The position numbers and the translations under genes are program-made. Under the pieces are notes generated by a model. That model saw nothing but the letters and a program-made list of their open reading frames with translations, ran no database searches and was not told the DNA's origin. This document shows, piece after piece, positions 9,327 to 22,450 of a stretch of DNA of 64,000 nucleotides (position 1 is its first letter; every line of letters begins with the position of its first letter). Origin of the DNA: Grammothele lineata (Eukaryota; Basidiomycota; Agaricomycetes; Polyporales; Polyporaceae); assembly GCA_002150815.3 (NCBI GenBank), contig NDFF03000116.1:124001-188000 (forward strand), given 5' to 3'.

Positions 9327-12287
9327 CTATGACGACGCAGAGACGAGCGCGGCCGTCTTGTTGAACAGCACCGCGCGCGCTGTCGCAGGGTTCCCTGCCC
9401 CACCACCTCCACCGCCTCCACCGCCGCCGCCGCCGCCGCCGCCGTCGGGCGTGAGCGGGCTGGGCGTGAGCGTGCCGGTCGTGCTCGTCGTGGGGGAGCC
9501 CGCTTCGAGGCTCACGGGGCTCGTGTCGTCCGCGTCCGCGTCCGCGTCTGCATCTACGTCCCCATCCACGTCGGCGTCAACATTAGGGTCGGCATGAGCA
9601 TGGGCGGGGGAGTAGGAGGTATCGCGGTGTGCCGAGTGCCCGTTGGTGAGCGGAACCTGCACGGCTGTGAGGCTGTGCCGGCCGAGCAGGGACGGCGTCG
9701 ATGGTTGGTATGGGAGGACAGGTGTTGAAGAGGGGATATGCTTGGGTGCGGGTTCGGCCTCTGGTGAGGCTACGGCGAGCTTATCCAGCAACGCGTATGG
9801 AGGTCCTATCTCCTCCGCCTCAGTGGGATCTACCTCGGCTGCGGGTCCGGACCTAGCGGGCGACTGGGGTACCAGGGGCGCAGTCACAGACGGGCTCGGG
9901 GGCGCAGGCGGATACCCCGCCGGGACAGCGGGCGGGGGGTTCCACGACGCCCTATGGAAGCTCTTCTTCTTCCTCACGCTCGCCTTGTACGCCGCGCGGA
10001 TCTGCGCCGTCGCCTCGCTCGCGAGCGCGAGCACGCTCCCTGCCGTAGATACGGCCGAGGGCGCGGCGGACGCGACGCTCGGCGCGCGCGAGATCGGGGT
10101 CGGGGTCGGCAGCGCCGGGGAGGCGAGCTCGAGCGGGGCGGGGGCGCTGCCCGTGGGCGACGCGGGGCCGAGCACGGGGGAGAACGTCGGGGAGGGCAGG
10201 GAGGACTCGCAGGACTCGTAGTGGCTCGGGCCGGACGAGTCCGAGGACGTGCGCGCGCGGAGGCTGCTCAGGAGGGGGTGCGCGGGGTGGTAGAAGGGGG
10301 CGGTGGGGTCGAGGCTCTCCTCGGGCACGCGGAAGGCCTCGGGGAGCGCGGGTGGGAAGGCGGTGCGGAAGTCGCTCGGGGCTTGTGAGGGCCACGCGTG
10401 TGGTGAGCCGGGCTGGGACTGGGTAAGTGGATCGGGCGGTTCTGAGGAGAGCTTGGCCGCGAGGGCCTCCCATGTTTCCAAATTTTGCCGCGTGCGGTCG
10501 GCGAAGGGCTCCAAGGCTATCCGGATTATCCGGTCAGCGCACAGAGGAGAATAAGGTGTGGACGGCTCGCTTACAAGGGATACCCAAGGCGACGCGTTCG
10601 AAGAGCGGCCTCACGAAGGTTTGACTGAAGAATACCTGACACCGCGCTTCCCCTTCAGGACTATCTGAGGGCTTGACCGACGGCGGCAGCTGCAAATGCT
10701 TCTCGAGAAGCAACTGGCTACTCCACTCTTGTTCGAGAGCCGCCGCCCAGTGTTTCGACACGGGGTACGGCCGACTCTGATTCAAAATCAGCACCCCACC
10801 CTTTCCCTCATATATGTGGGAAACACGCTCACGGGATTGCTGATGTCCGCGCACTTGATGAGCGCCTGGCAGACGAGAATCCGCTTCTTCAAGTCCGCGA
10901 ACGGCTCGCCCTGGAGGAAGCGCTGGAAGTCGTCCATGAACGCGAAGTGGACGCTCATGTCCGTCGCGAGCACGGTGTCGAGCAGGAGCTGGCGGAAGGA
11001 CGGGCCCGCGCCCGGGCGGTCGAGCAGGAAGCCCAGGTCGTTCCGCCGCATGATCTCCATGATGAGGGAGTAGTGCATCCGCTCGAGCGGGCTCTGCTCG
11101 TACACGATCGACACCGGCGTCTTGGCGTTCCGCTGGGATGCGCGTGTGCGTGCGCGCGAGAGAGAGAGGGAGGGCGTGTGGGAGCGGGAACGTGAGCAAA
11201 GTCGCGCGGGGCGCGAGCGCGGATTGGACGGGCACGCACCATGAAGGCGTTAGTTAGGCCCGGGTGCCCCACGTCGTGCCCGACGGCCGCGATATAGAGG
11301 GCAAAGAGATCTTCGTGTCTCAGGCACGCGGCGAGCGGATCGCACTGCTCCCGATGTCGTTCCCACATTCGCCCCGGTTCGAGGAGGATTGTGACGGAGG
11401 GGACCATACCTGCAGAGAACAGGAAGTAGTACACGGCTTGGAAGACGTCCAAGGCATGGTGGAAGTTGTGATATGAGTTTGCCTGACGGTAGAGATGCCG
11501 GAGGTGCTGAAGGAAGGCAGCTAATCGATCTGCGTAGAGCCTGATCAGCAAGGTTTCCTATAGCGTGCACGAGGCATTTATCAAGGATAGGGTTAGTGAC
11601 CCGGAAAAGAATGATAGCGACATGAGCGACAAGTTCATCGAGCGTCGTGTATATGTATGCTGCGTCCCTTCTCCCAGCACAAACTCGGAAACCGTTTGTG
11701 GTGTACCTTTGCCTATACAGAATGGAGAGCAAGGATAGGAGACTTACTGAGGGGTACAAATACCGTTTCATACATGTTCTGTATGCGATAGAGCGCCTCG
11801 AAGAGAATATAGGAGCACGCGACGACCTCCTCTTCCGGCAGTTTATGTGGTTCAAAGTGCCAGGAGCTGAGGGAGTGGATGAGCCGTTCGCGCACGTCGG
11901 GCTCCATGTCCACAAACGACGGGCTGGGGCCGTCGTGGGAGGCGATAGGGAGAGCGCGTGAGCGGCCAGAAAGGCGTACAGGAGAGCGCAGCAGCACAAG
12001 GGGGACGCACCGGTACTCGCCCTCCTGGCTGAGGATGGTCTCGGTGTGCAGGCGGACGTCGATGAGAGTCTCGGCGTAGCTGCCGACCGCAAAGCCAGAG
12101 AGCCAAGGAAGCGTGCGTGAGCGGTCCTCGTCCGGGCGCGGGCGCACGAGCAGGAGCGGACGCACCTCGTCTCTCCCGCGTCAGTCTCCTCCCATCCACC
12201 CCAGCCGTGGCCGTGGCCTTGGTGCGCGAGGGCGAGGGCGAGCCCGCCGACATCGACGCTGCGCCGACGGCCCATGTTGTCGGTCAT
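9327..12287 (-). CDS. Cyclic-nucleotide (cAMP) phosphodiesterase, class I PDEase catalytic domain
   Basis: Seven exons on the minus strand (12287-12166, 12079-12011, 11923-11748, 11529-11240, 11132-10833, 10776-10575, 10516-9327) give 782 residues. The class I PDEase domain spans ~residues 80-386. Visible motifs are YHNFHHALDVF (catalytic/metal His), HDVGHPGLTNAF (HD metal site), TDMSVHF and CADISNP (metal Asp). In the family these bind two metals and hydrolyse cAMP or cGMP, ending PKA signalling. The last ~395 residues are low-complexity, with a Glu/Pro/Ala-rich part, a D-A-D-A run and a poly-Gly tract near the C terminus; such a tail is not part of the catalytic domain. The third intron (11747-11530, 218 nt) is the weakest join and may hide an alternative exon. 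Confidence 0.85.
9401..9445 (-). repeat. GGN/CCN trinucleotide repeat encoding poly-Gly
   Basis: A CCACC/CCGCCG run on the plus strand, read as GGC/GGT on the coding strand, encodes about 15 Gly in the C-terminal tail of the phosphodiesterase. It is prone to replication slippage. Confidence 0.85.
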
Positions 12288-14195
12288 CGCGGGTCCTCGG
12301 GTGCGCTATCGCCGTGGGAAAGGCGCGGGGGCTGCGGGCGGGCGTGACAGAGAGAACGGTTCTCTCGCAGGGGGTGATGGCGGGGAGAGCGGTGGGGGCG
12401 GCGGCGGCGGCGAGGCAGGACAGAGTCGGGAGAGAGGTCGAGGTCGGCGGCGGGCGCTCAGAGGGCGTTGAGGAGGGCGGTGAGAGAGCGATCCGGGGCA
12501 CGTGGCACGGCGAGTTGAGTTGCGGGCGCTTCGATTTGGACGCTTCGCCTTCCGCCCCCGAGGCCGCCTGCCCGATCCGGCCATCATCCCCTCCACTGAA
12601 TTCCCCCCGACAAATCCTGATCATCACCATCCCAATCTCCTCTTCTCCCCCAGCCCTTCTCTTCTGATCCAAACACCGTAGAAACATACCGTACGCCCAC
12701 GCTCCTTTGCGAAACCGCACGCTCGTCGCTACGTGGACCGACCTTCTAGTCTCCTCTAACAGAGTTCGCGGCCCAGGCTCCAGATCCATACGTCCAGTGC
12801 CACGCTCTGCCACAAGCTCGCGAAGACCCATGCCACATGTCTGCCACATGTGTCCCCGCAAATTGTGTGCCGACATTCCTCCGCACCTGCCCTGCGAGTC
12901 GTCGTCCTGCGCTCTTCTCTCATTCGCTGCCTGCTGCCCTCGAGTCCTCCAAGTCCGGCGCGGAAGCAGCCGCTACCCCGGCCCGGTCTGCGGCCCTTTC
13001 AACTTTGCGTGGTACATACGTCGCCTCGATCGTCCCGCGCTCCCCGCGCGAGGCCTACGACGGCACGGCGACCGAGCATCCATTCCCAAGCCTCAGTGCG
13101 CTCCGCGACAGACCCTGGCGGATCCCACTTCTTCTAAGTGCTAGTAGCTCAAGCCTGGACAGCAAGCACGCCGGAAGCACGTAATCGCCCTGCACCAGCT
13201 GACGGCTCCGATCCCGGAGGGCCCAGCCCCTCTCTCCCCGCGCATCCTCAGAGGCTCGCGGCAGCGCATCCACGCCCCACGCCCAAACTCCTCGGAGCTC
13301 GAGGACACGCGCGTCCACTCACACTGTGCGTTGCGCATAGATACTATTAGGTACGCGTCGATCGCCCACGTGGAAACAAGCACCGCACAACCTACTTGCT
13401 TACCCTCTCATACGTACTGTAACATAAAAAACCAATCTGCGCTACCAATCTACTCGGCATCCCGCGGCAGGCCCAGGCCAGGCCCTGTCATGGCCCGTGA
13501 CCCGCGCCGCGGACAGGCTCCCCATCGCCCGAGCAGCCGGCGGTACTTGCCTAATATTGCAAACCACCCCGCGACGCTTCTCCAGGGGCGGGAACAAAGA
13601 AGCGGTGGCGCCGCCCCCACCCCCGCGGCCTCGGAGAGGCCTGAGGCGTAAGGTCTGAGGGGACGCAGGGCCCGGGGCTGCCCGTCCATACGCACCCCCG
13701 CACCCCGCACCCTCGTATCGAGAGTCGAGACGATAAGTACGCGGGGCCAGGGGTGCGCATCAGGGCGGACCCGGTCGCACCCCCGTACTCTTTCTAGCTC
13801 CGTTGGGCATCCGGGCGTAGCCTCAGCCTGTCTGTGGGCACGTACGAAGCGGCAGGGCCGCGCCCGCGCGGAGGCGTTAGGCTCGGTGCTGGCTGCACGC
13901 CCCCCGGCCCTTCAGGTTCGCTTCAGGCTCGCCTCGTCTCGCCTCCTCCCTCCGCACGTACCACACCGCACCGCACCGCACTGCACATCTGCTCCCGCTC
14001 CTCGCGGGCAGCCGCGTCGTCGCCCTGCACTAGCACGCGGCCCTCGCGTTCTTACATCATCCTCGACCTCGACCCCGAGTGACCCCGACCACGTAGGCGA
14101 CCCGGCCGGCGACACGACACGACACGTACACTCCGCACTACTTACTCCGACGTCTCAGGTGTGTGCAGTGCACAGTGACCGTACGTGAGCCCTCC

Positions 14196-14229
14196 CTGCA
14201 TCCCGCATCCTGCATCCCGCATCCTGCAT
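14196..14229. repeat. Short tandem repeat, 14-bp unit
   Basis: Two and a half copies of a TGCATCCCGCATCC unit, in non-coding DNA. Confidence 0.8.
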
Positions 14230-14777
14230 CTCACACCGTGCCGGCCATGTTCCCCCGAGGTCACTGGCACTGCAGGTCTCCGCCGAACCCCCTGCCCACC
14301 GCCAAGTACTTTGGCGGTGTTGTCACCGCGAACATTCAACGTTCAGTACTCAGTACTCAGTGTGCAGTGCGCTCCCTCGCTCGCGCACCCCTAGGTGCTC
14401 GAGGCCGCCCGGTGCACCTCGCGACCCTGCACCACGGTCCACCGCAACCCCGGGTGCCGTTACTCGTAGCTCGTACTTTCCCCGGGCCGCATAGCGCACC
14501 GTCCCCGCCGTCCCTGCCGACCGCATACTAAACACACCCAGCTGCAGCTCAGGCAGATCGCCCGTCCGGCGTCGAGCCGCCACGATCCACGAGTGTCGCA
14601 AGCCGCAAGCCGCAAGCCGCGCCCCGCCCGCTCCACTCGTATTAACCTCGCTCCGCCAGCGGCCCTGCCGATCCCGCTGCGCCCTCGCGTCCCTGCACCA
14701 GTGCGTCCGCCCCGAGTTCTAGCGTCCACGCGTCCACGCGCATGCTCGAGGCCGGCACTGCGCCTCTGCCGCGAACC

Positions 14778-14829
14778 GTCCGTCCATTCATCCATTTATC
14801 CATTGATCCATCTGTCCGTTCATCCGTCC
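14778..14829. repeat. Degenerate TCCA/TCCG tetranucleotide repeat
   Basis: About a dozen 4-bp units of the TCCA, TCCG or TTCA type in non-coding DNA. Confidence 0.75.
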
Positions 14830-15988
14830 TCGCACCCTTACCGTGGGTGGCGAAGTGCAGATCATCATCCCGCAGGGCGCACGAGGCTCTATATGTGCAT
14901 ACGTACGAAACACATGCCATTGAAACATCAATTCAGTCGAGTGCGTATTGCATTGATTCGAACCGAGTACGTGGCCCGAGCGGCGCGCGGTACGGTACAC
15001 ACGAACTGGCGCAAATCCCCCGGGGGAGCTTGTAGAATGAGCGAAGAGGAGAGAAGAGGTTAGATGAACGAGAGAGAGCCCTTGACCCTCGCCGAGCATG
15101 TGGGGCGGGAGAAGGGAAGGACGGGATATCGAGGCTCCACGTACTCGTTCAGGGTCGAGCTCGGACTCCGACTCGGACTCAGGCTCGCGCACGAGGATTA
15201 ATCCTACCCAGCTGCTGCGAGGACCGGTCGACCGATCATCCCTCGGGCTTGTACTTACCGATCGCGCTCCGATCACACCCCTCCCACGAGCACACGAACG
15301 GACGAACGAAACGAGCAGCACGAACGAGGTATATAATCTAAAGCCCCACAGAAAAAGCTAAGCGTACATGATACACAGGACCCAGGGAGACGCGAGCGAC
15401 CAACAGCGAGTTGCGGGAGCGGGAGCAGGAGCGGGAGCGAGAGACACCAAGAATAAGATCTACACGACGGCGGCGGCGGAGGGGAGACAGCGAGTCACAT
15501 GCATATGATACGAGGGGGAGGGGGAGGGTGAGGATGATATGCAGCAGGGATATATGCGGGGGATATGGAGGTGATGGATAAGATACACACGAGTGGACGG
15601 GGGGGGATGGGGGTGGGAGTGATTACGACGACGGGAAACGGGGAGCACTGGGAGAGCGAGAGCGACGGGGACAGCAGCGGGGGGCGGGGGGATATATCGA
15701 GTATCTATCAGAGATTACGAGCGAGCGAGGACTCGGAGGAGGGAGCAGCGCGAAAAAAAATACATGCGAGTGCAGAGTACGTGCGATGGTCCGTCGTCCA
15801 ACTCAGTGGGTGCCAAGATGCTATGCAAGAAAATATGCCGATGGGGATCGAAGGAAAGGGGGAGGAGAAAGGGGGACACGACGACGCGTGGCGGCCGGTC
15901 ACGCATAGCCACAGGCTATGCCATCGCCAGATGATGACGGTCGTAACCACCCATGGTACGCCGCCGCGCACGACTCAGCGGTCGAGGC

Positions 15989-17659
15989 TCATGCCCCTAA
16001 AACACAATAAACCACCCAATCAGCAAAGCGGTATGGGCAGAGATGAGGGGCAGACGCACTGTACCATAACGACGACGATCCTGACGCGGGGTAGACGTCG
16101 GAGAAGCGCGTACTAGAGACGCGGCTCGAGTAGCTCGGCGACTCGAGCGTGTACTGCGACGTCGGGAAGCCCGAGCGCGAGCCCGCGCTGCTCAGCATGT
16201 ACTGGCCTGGGGCCTGCGACACGCGGGACACTATTCCATAGCGCATACATTAGCTAAGACACTCACAAAAGGACAGGGGGTACTCACACGACCCGACCGA
16301 AGGTGCCGCCGTCGTCGTCCCTGTCGTAGTAGATCCCGCCGTGCGCCCGCGGTAGGCCGCCTGCGAGTCCAGCCCGGAGACGTCCCCGCCCATATAGCGC
16401 ATACTCCACTCCAGCCCCTGCGCAGGCGTCATCACGTTCATCTCCCCGAACGTCGGGCTCGAGGCCGTCACGGACGCAGACGCGGAGCTCGACGTCGCGC
16501 TGTCCGCGACGGAGCCGTACGCCGAAGACGCGTCCCACGCGTCGTCTACGGGCGACGCGTACCCGATCTCGACTTGTGGTGATGTCGTTCCGCCTTGGTA
16601 GGTGCTGTACCCTCCCCGCGTGCTGGGCGACGACGCGCGGTAGAGTGCGCTCGCGGTCACGCCCGCGCCTCCTCCCTGCGTACGCGGGGCTACTTTTCCC
16701 GCCCCGGGAGGCCCCTGCTGCTCAGGCGCAAGCGGCGCGTCGAGAGTGAGTTGCCACTCAAGCTCTACAGGCTTCTCCCTAAGCGGCCCAACCTCAATAC
16801 CGCCCGATCCGGGAGCAGTCGCGGCAGAGCGGATACCATCGTGCATGGCAAAGTTTTCGAGGCGGAACGAGTACATCATCTTGCGCATGCTGGGCGGGGC
16901 GTGCGTGGCGCGGAGGGGCACGGCGGCGAGCACGTGCGGGTTGCTGCCCGCGGGGGCGGGGGGCGCGGCGAGCTCCATGATGAAGCCGCGTCCGCCGTCG
17001 TGCTCTTCCTCCTCCTTTACGGGCGGGGAGGACGGCGGCGGGGAGGACGCGGGCGACGCGGGCTCGGGGGACGCGATCAGGTCCGAGTGCTGGTCGATCG
17101 TGTAGAGGGCCGCGGTAGTCCAGTGGCCATTTTGCGCGCGAGAGGAGGGGGTGGTGTTCGGAGTCGGAGAGGCGGTCGATGGTGAAGATGTCGCGGCGGA
17201 GGCGAGAGAACTGTAAGAGCGCGAGCCGGACGAGTACGACTGGCGCGGGGGCGTCGATGCGAGGCTGGAGGATGGTGGCGAGGAGGCGTAAGGGAAGGCA
17301 GCGGAGCGAGAGGAGAGGAGGGGGCGTTGGGAGGACGAGTAGTCGGGGGCGTAGTTGGAGAGGGAGGACGGGCCGGAGTTTGCCGAGGGCGAGGCGGACG
17401 AGTATGCGTGGGTGGTGGCGGAGAGCGAGGTTGGCGGAGATGACGTCGAATAGGAAGCGGAGGAGACGGGGTCGTGCGAGTCCCACGCGTAAGAAGAGGA
17501 GAGAGAATAGTGAGGGTCGAGCGAAGAGGGGGAAGAGGAACTGGGGTTGGTCAGGGACGACGGCGCGTAGAAGGAAGCGTAGTCGTAGTGGGTCTGGCCG
17601 AGGTCGGGATAACGGCGGGAGTCAGGGGTCGGCGGGTAGTGGGCGGCAACGGCAGACAT
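15989..17659 (-). CDS. Ser/Tyr/Pro-rich protein of unknown function
   Basis: Two exons, 17659-16288 and 16230-15989, joined in phase 1 over a 57-nt intron with a GCTAAT branch site, give 537 residues. The first ~200 residues are a low-complexity Ser/Tyr/Pro region (repeated SYS and SSP pieces). A more ordered block lies at ~250-320, with RKMMYSFRLENFAMHDGIR followed by a short EVGPLREKPVELEW segment. This has the alternating pattern of a beta-rich domain, and I do not recognise it. Low-complexity flanks plus one ordered core would fit a regulatory or nuclear protein, but that is a guess. The last ~25 residues could change if a further intron exists near the end. Confidence 0.6.
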
Positions 17660-20600
17660 GGGGGGCGTCGGAGTGGATGAGTGATTGAGGCGATGACCGG
17701 CAAATTAAAGAGAGAGGAGGACGCCGCGGAAGGGGGAGAACGACGGGGAGAGGCCGGCAGGAGGATTCCCTCTATATGTCCTCGAATCAGACCGGAGCAG
17801 CCGTGGGCCGCGCTCGTGGCCGTCTCCCTCTCGGGGCGTTGGGCGTCCTCGCCGAGCGGGCGTCCGCATCGGGCAGAGAGCAGAAACTAGTTCGCAGCTG
17901 GGGACGCGAGCCGATCTCTCCAATCCCGTCAACTCCCTCGCCGCCTTCCGTCTTCCATCTTCGTCTCGTGCCCTGGTTCTGGTATTTCCCATATAAGGCA
18001 GGCTTCTCAGGCGGATCCGCAAGAACGAGGTGCATACGTACTCTCGAGCCTCCTCCCAGATTCCCCCCGATCTCTGCTCCCTCTCCACCCGCGACGGACG
18101 GCCAGGAACGTCTCCGCCAGCCCCTTCTCAAGCCCTCGTCCCAATCAGGGCCTTTTTCACCTTCCGAGCACCGTCAAGCGCCCGCCCCTCCTCCCTCCTG
18201 CCTCTCCGGCCAGCCTGGCGCACGCCGGCGCACTCCCGCGCTTGCACCCCCGGTTGTTCATCCACTAGTTCGATCCCATTGTCTGCTAGACAGACGTATC
18301 AGCCTCTGCTAAAACCTTCCCTACGTCCGTTCCCCCACCCGTGGCCCTCCGGGCTCGACGCTGGCCGCCACGACACGCGCCCTCCGCGTCCGTCTCATAC
18401 TCATCGAGAAGAGGTGGATCGTTTCGAGCATTCTCCTCCACCGGCCTTCCTTTCCTCGTCCGCCGGACGAGAAGCTTTTGCGTTCCAGGGCGGCAACGTG
18501 GCTGCGCCCCCGTCCTGCCCCGCAGCCCCCGCGCGTTGAACGTTCCCCATCCACATCTCTGCGACAAAAATCGGAGAACAAAGTACACACCGACCTTCCT
18601 CCGCTGCGGTCCCCGTCGCACTCGACCGCACCGTATTCGCTTCTGCGGGATGTGATAGTCTGTCAAGCACTAGAACAAAGCACATCGTCCTCGCGTTAGA
18701 GTTTGGCGCGCATAGGAATGTATTATGTAATCCAACCGGCCGCCCTCGGCGTGGCGGCGGCGCGGGAGCACGTCCTCCCTCGCCGGGCTCCTCCTTGCGC
18801 CCGACGACAGACCACATACCGCTCGCGGCCCGCCCTCCGTATGTTTTTTCTTTCCTCGCCAGCACACGTCGGCACACGCCATGCACAGACAAATCTCTGC
18901 GCCGCCCCCAGCTCCTGCGCCGTCTGCTCGCTCTGTCTTGGACAACGCCCCGCTATTCCTCCGGCGTGCCGACCTCGCCCTCTCAATCCTCCTCGCCTCC
19001 CACCCGTGCTTCGTGAACGCGAGGGCTGCCTTCGGACGAAGCACCCCCCGCGCCAGCCAATCACGCCCGCCCTGCGCGCTGCTTCTGCCCCGGGCGCGAG
19101 GGCCACTTCGTCTCTTTGCAAAATTCTCTCGAGCTCCCTGCGTCCTCGAGCGAGCGAGGGCTGCCCGCGCCGAGCCCTTGGCCTTATCCCCGCCGCCGTC
19201 GCCCCGCGCCCCGCGGGCGCATCCACGCACGGACGCACGGACGGACGCACCCCGCCCTGCCCCCGCGTCGCCCGCTCCCTGCATCATCCCCGTGCGTCCG
19301 TCAGACTTTCCTCTCCCTGACGCGGCTTCTTTATTGGAGGGGGGGGGGCTTTGTGCGCGCGTTGGGCTGGGCTGGGCGCCACAGCTCGTGCGACGTGCAG
19401 CCCTGGCCATACAGCACATACCTCCGTCGGTGCCCAGTGTCCAAATACCGTTACCCTGGGCGTACATCGCACCTGGCCAGCGGACCCCGTCACATGCCGC
19501 ATCGCATCAGACAAAGGGGGTGCGGCGCGAAACGTTGTGTCGCCTAACAGCGGCAGCGGCGCACTGCAGGCAGGGAGGGCCCTGCCCTGCCCGTCCATTC
19601 ATTGAGTTTCGAGTTTCAATGCGTATGCGTAAGTAAGCGCGCATGCTGCTTTTGCGTAGGACGAGTGCGGCAGTATGACGTCACGACTCACGCGCGTGCG
19701 ACCCCGATTCATTCGCTCGCCCGCGCCACATCCACTTCCGTCTGCCCAGAGCCCGCGTCATGCACGCACGCACGCACGCAACGAGGAGGGGCGTGTCGTC
19801 CCGGTTCTGCCCTATACCCATACTCAGCCACCCCAGGGGCGCCCTAGCCGCGAGCCGCGAGAGCCACGGACGACGGAAGCCGCCGCGCCCCACAAACAAG
19901 CCTCCGGGCCCAGCAGTGTGTATGTGCAGCGACGATGGACGCGGGCGTCGCGGGCGGTGCCGCCGCGCGCGAGCGAGCGAGCACTCGCACGCCCGTCCGA
20001 TGCGAGCCTGTTTTTCGACGTCGCGACTCGCGCGCGCTCGCGGTCTAACCGCCTATGTTGGTTGATTCCTCCAGCTCCCCACGCCAGGCCCTGCGTCCTA
20101 GGCCTGCGCGCGCGCGAGCGCCTTGGGCTTGAAGGCTTGAGCTTGAGGGTTGGTTCTGCGCGCGCTGGGCGCGACCTGCCGATGCTAGCTAGAAGCTCTT
20201 CCGTGTGCAGAGGCGTGTTTCGTTTCGTGCTGAAATATCATATACGCATATGTGTTCTAGATCTAGGGCTTCGAGTGCGCATGCTCAAGACCCCGCCCCG
20301 CCCCCGTATACCCCGTATATGTCGGCGAGTCGTGGTACATGCGCGCGCAGGGTCGCGCTGATAGATGAAAGAAAAAAGCAAACTAGCGATCCGCTGCGAT
20401 CTACTACATTGTATTGTCTCGTATGGCATATTGCGTTACATACGACGGTCCCGCCCCCGCCCCCGCACCCCCCTCCCCGCCGTAAGTCAGTAAGTACATA
20501 CCCCGGGATCGTCGCGGGACGCGTACGTAGCCCCGCCCTGTGCGCGTTGATCATGTGTACACACATACACACTGGCCTAAGAGTCAACGTCAACTAACGA

Positions 20601-22450
20601 GAGGCACACGTTCATTCGAATCACCCATCGCCGTCCCGCCTGCCTGCCTAAAGCCAAACGCCGCCGTTCTAGCGTACCAGCGTAGTGCTACGCGCGTGTT
20701 CCCGTGTTCGCGCGTGCGCGCCCTGAGCGCGAGCGCTGCAGTCAAGTAGTTAAGTAACGCGATGCCGTCACCGTCGCCCCCCACCGCTCCCACCCACACG
20801 ACGCGGGCGCCCGATCTGCGGCTCCGGAAGGGCGCGCCCGCGAACGTGTTCTGTTCAGCTCAGTTCAGTTCAATGTCAGATGCATGTATCGACGCATCTG
20901 CGCGTCTGGGTCTGCGTCGCGTATGTGTTTTCAGGCGCTCACGGTTCATTTCGCGCCTCACACAGACGCGCGAGAGGCCTTCTGCGTTGTGCGTCGTGGG
21001 ATCTCATGATAGGATAGGAGAACAATGAGAGGAGGGGCTGGAGCGCGAGCGCCCCGGGCCCGTGGGCTTCGGGCGTTGCGGACTTCGATTTTCCTGGACG
21101 ACCGGGAAGAGGGGATCTAGAGGCGCGCAGCGGAACACGGACAGACGGACGGACGGGCGGTTCATGAATCATGATTAGGGGAGCGAGCGGGCGAGCGACT
21201 GACGCACTGTGGACCGCTGCCGTACAGATGGACGGCGGGAAGGCTGGAAGGGCTGGAAGGGCGCGGATGCTGTTCCCGGAACGCGCGCTGGTACGCATCT
21301 ATCTCCTCCCTCGGCTAGCATCTCTGACGAACGATGCGTCAGACAGGCAGGTACTTAGGCAGGGGCAGGGTCGCGGCGCAGGTGGGCGATCTCGCACACC
21401 ACCAGTGCGCGGGGTGGCGCGCGGCTCGCGGCTCGCGGAGAATGATGCGCGGGCCCTAGGGCCATTCCGCCATTCAGTCCCGTATGGCGTTGAGGTCCCG
21501 CGAGGCGGTTGGTAGTTCCCCGTCGCCGCCTATGGTTAGCGCACCGAGCGGGTGCTGGGGAGGAGCGCGAAATTGAACCGGCGCGGCGCGGCTCGATGTG
21601 CCTCCCTCTCCCACCCATGCTGCGACGCGACGCGATGGATTCAATGGTCCAATGGGCTGGGCTATGATGGTCGGTGGCCAGGTGGTGGTTACAGTGGGCG
21701 GCGAGCGCCGCAGCCGTGTCTCTTTCCGAATTCTGTGCGATGGAGTGCTGCTGCTAGGTGCTTTTCTGCAGGGTCTGCTGAGCCGGCCGGTGTTCTGCGG
21801 TCGCTCGCTTGTTCCCTGTGCGGTCTGGGGTACGGGGATAAGACGACTTGGAACGAAGAGCGACCCTGACCGTTTCCACACTGGTGGATTATGGCCACAC
21901 CAGCGAGCGATTCTCGCACTTTGCGGCATCACCGTCGCTCGCCCTTCTGCTACGCATAAGCTGCACTTATCGTTCATTCAACGCAACTGTTCGCGCCTCG
22001 TACGTACGAGGACCGCTCGCCTACCGCGCGCCCCCGCGCGCGCTGCTGCCCCGGGTGGCACCGAGACCCTATCCCCCGCCCGAACCGGCACGCGCACCTC
22101 CCAGAAGCGACGTCGCGTGCCTGCCCATTAACGAGCCAGCCAGCAGAAGAAGGGACGCCCCTGGGGGGCATCGCCCCTCGAAGGCCTTAGATGAAACCTA
22201 CGCATGCCTACCTACGCCTGAAGCTCCGCTTCTTCGCCCGGAGCTCCCACTCCTTCCCCCTCCCCCACATACGCACGCCTTGAAAGTTCCCTCCCACCCC
22301 CCACCTCCCACCCTTCGCCGCAGGGGGGGGCACGGCGCGCGGCCGCGTGCTGCAAATCCCGTCGCGAAGGGCCGATCGCCGGGGCCGTTCTCCTGCATCT
22401 CCGCGCGTCCGCGCGGGGCGAGGTCGTCTGACCGTCCGCCGCGCGGACGC
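17660..22450. other. Very GC-rich, gene-free interval
   Basis: I see no supportable gene on either strand. The sequence is CpG-rich and C/T-rich on the plus strand at ~17.9-19.3 kb. A TATAAGG at 17992-17998 lies upstream of the minus-strand gene, but its plus orientation leaves its role unclear. Simple repeats are common, including ACGGACGC-type at ~19.22 kb, ACGC at 19.76 kb and GGAC at ~21.14 kb. A perfect TGACGTCA lies at 19676-19683. Open frames are dominated by Arg, Pro, Ala and Ser and carry no motif. Confidence 0.5.
19762..19780. repeat. ACGC tetranucleotide repeat
   Basis: About four and a half GCAC/ACGC units in tandem. Confidence 0.85.

Larger units (their letters stand above)
12288..15988. 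other. 3.7-kb GC-rich intergenic region
   Basis: No gene can be supported. The first few hundred bases form the phosphodiesterase promoter side. The centre (13.3-14.9 kb) is GC-rich with several short degenerate tandem repeats. From ~15.3 to 15.75 kb the plus strand is G/A-rich, so the transcript of the upstream minus-strand gene would have a C/T-rich 3' UTR there. Open frames in this stretch are Arg/Pro/Ala-rich and unlike real proteins. Confidence 0.55.

Noticed and set aside
12181..12876. Long open frames over the phosphodiesterase promoter
   Set aside because: Arg/Pro/Ala-rich with no motif, overlapping on both strands; best explained by GC bias.
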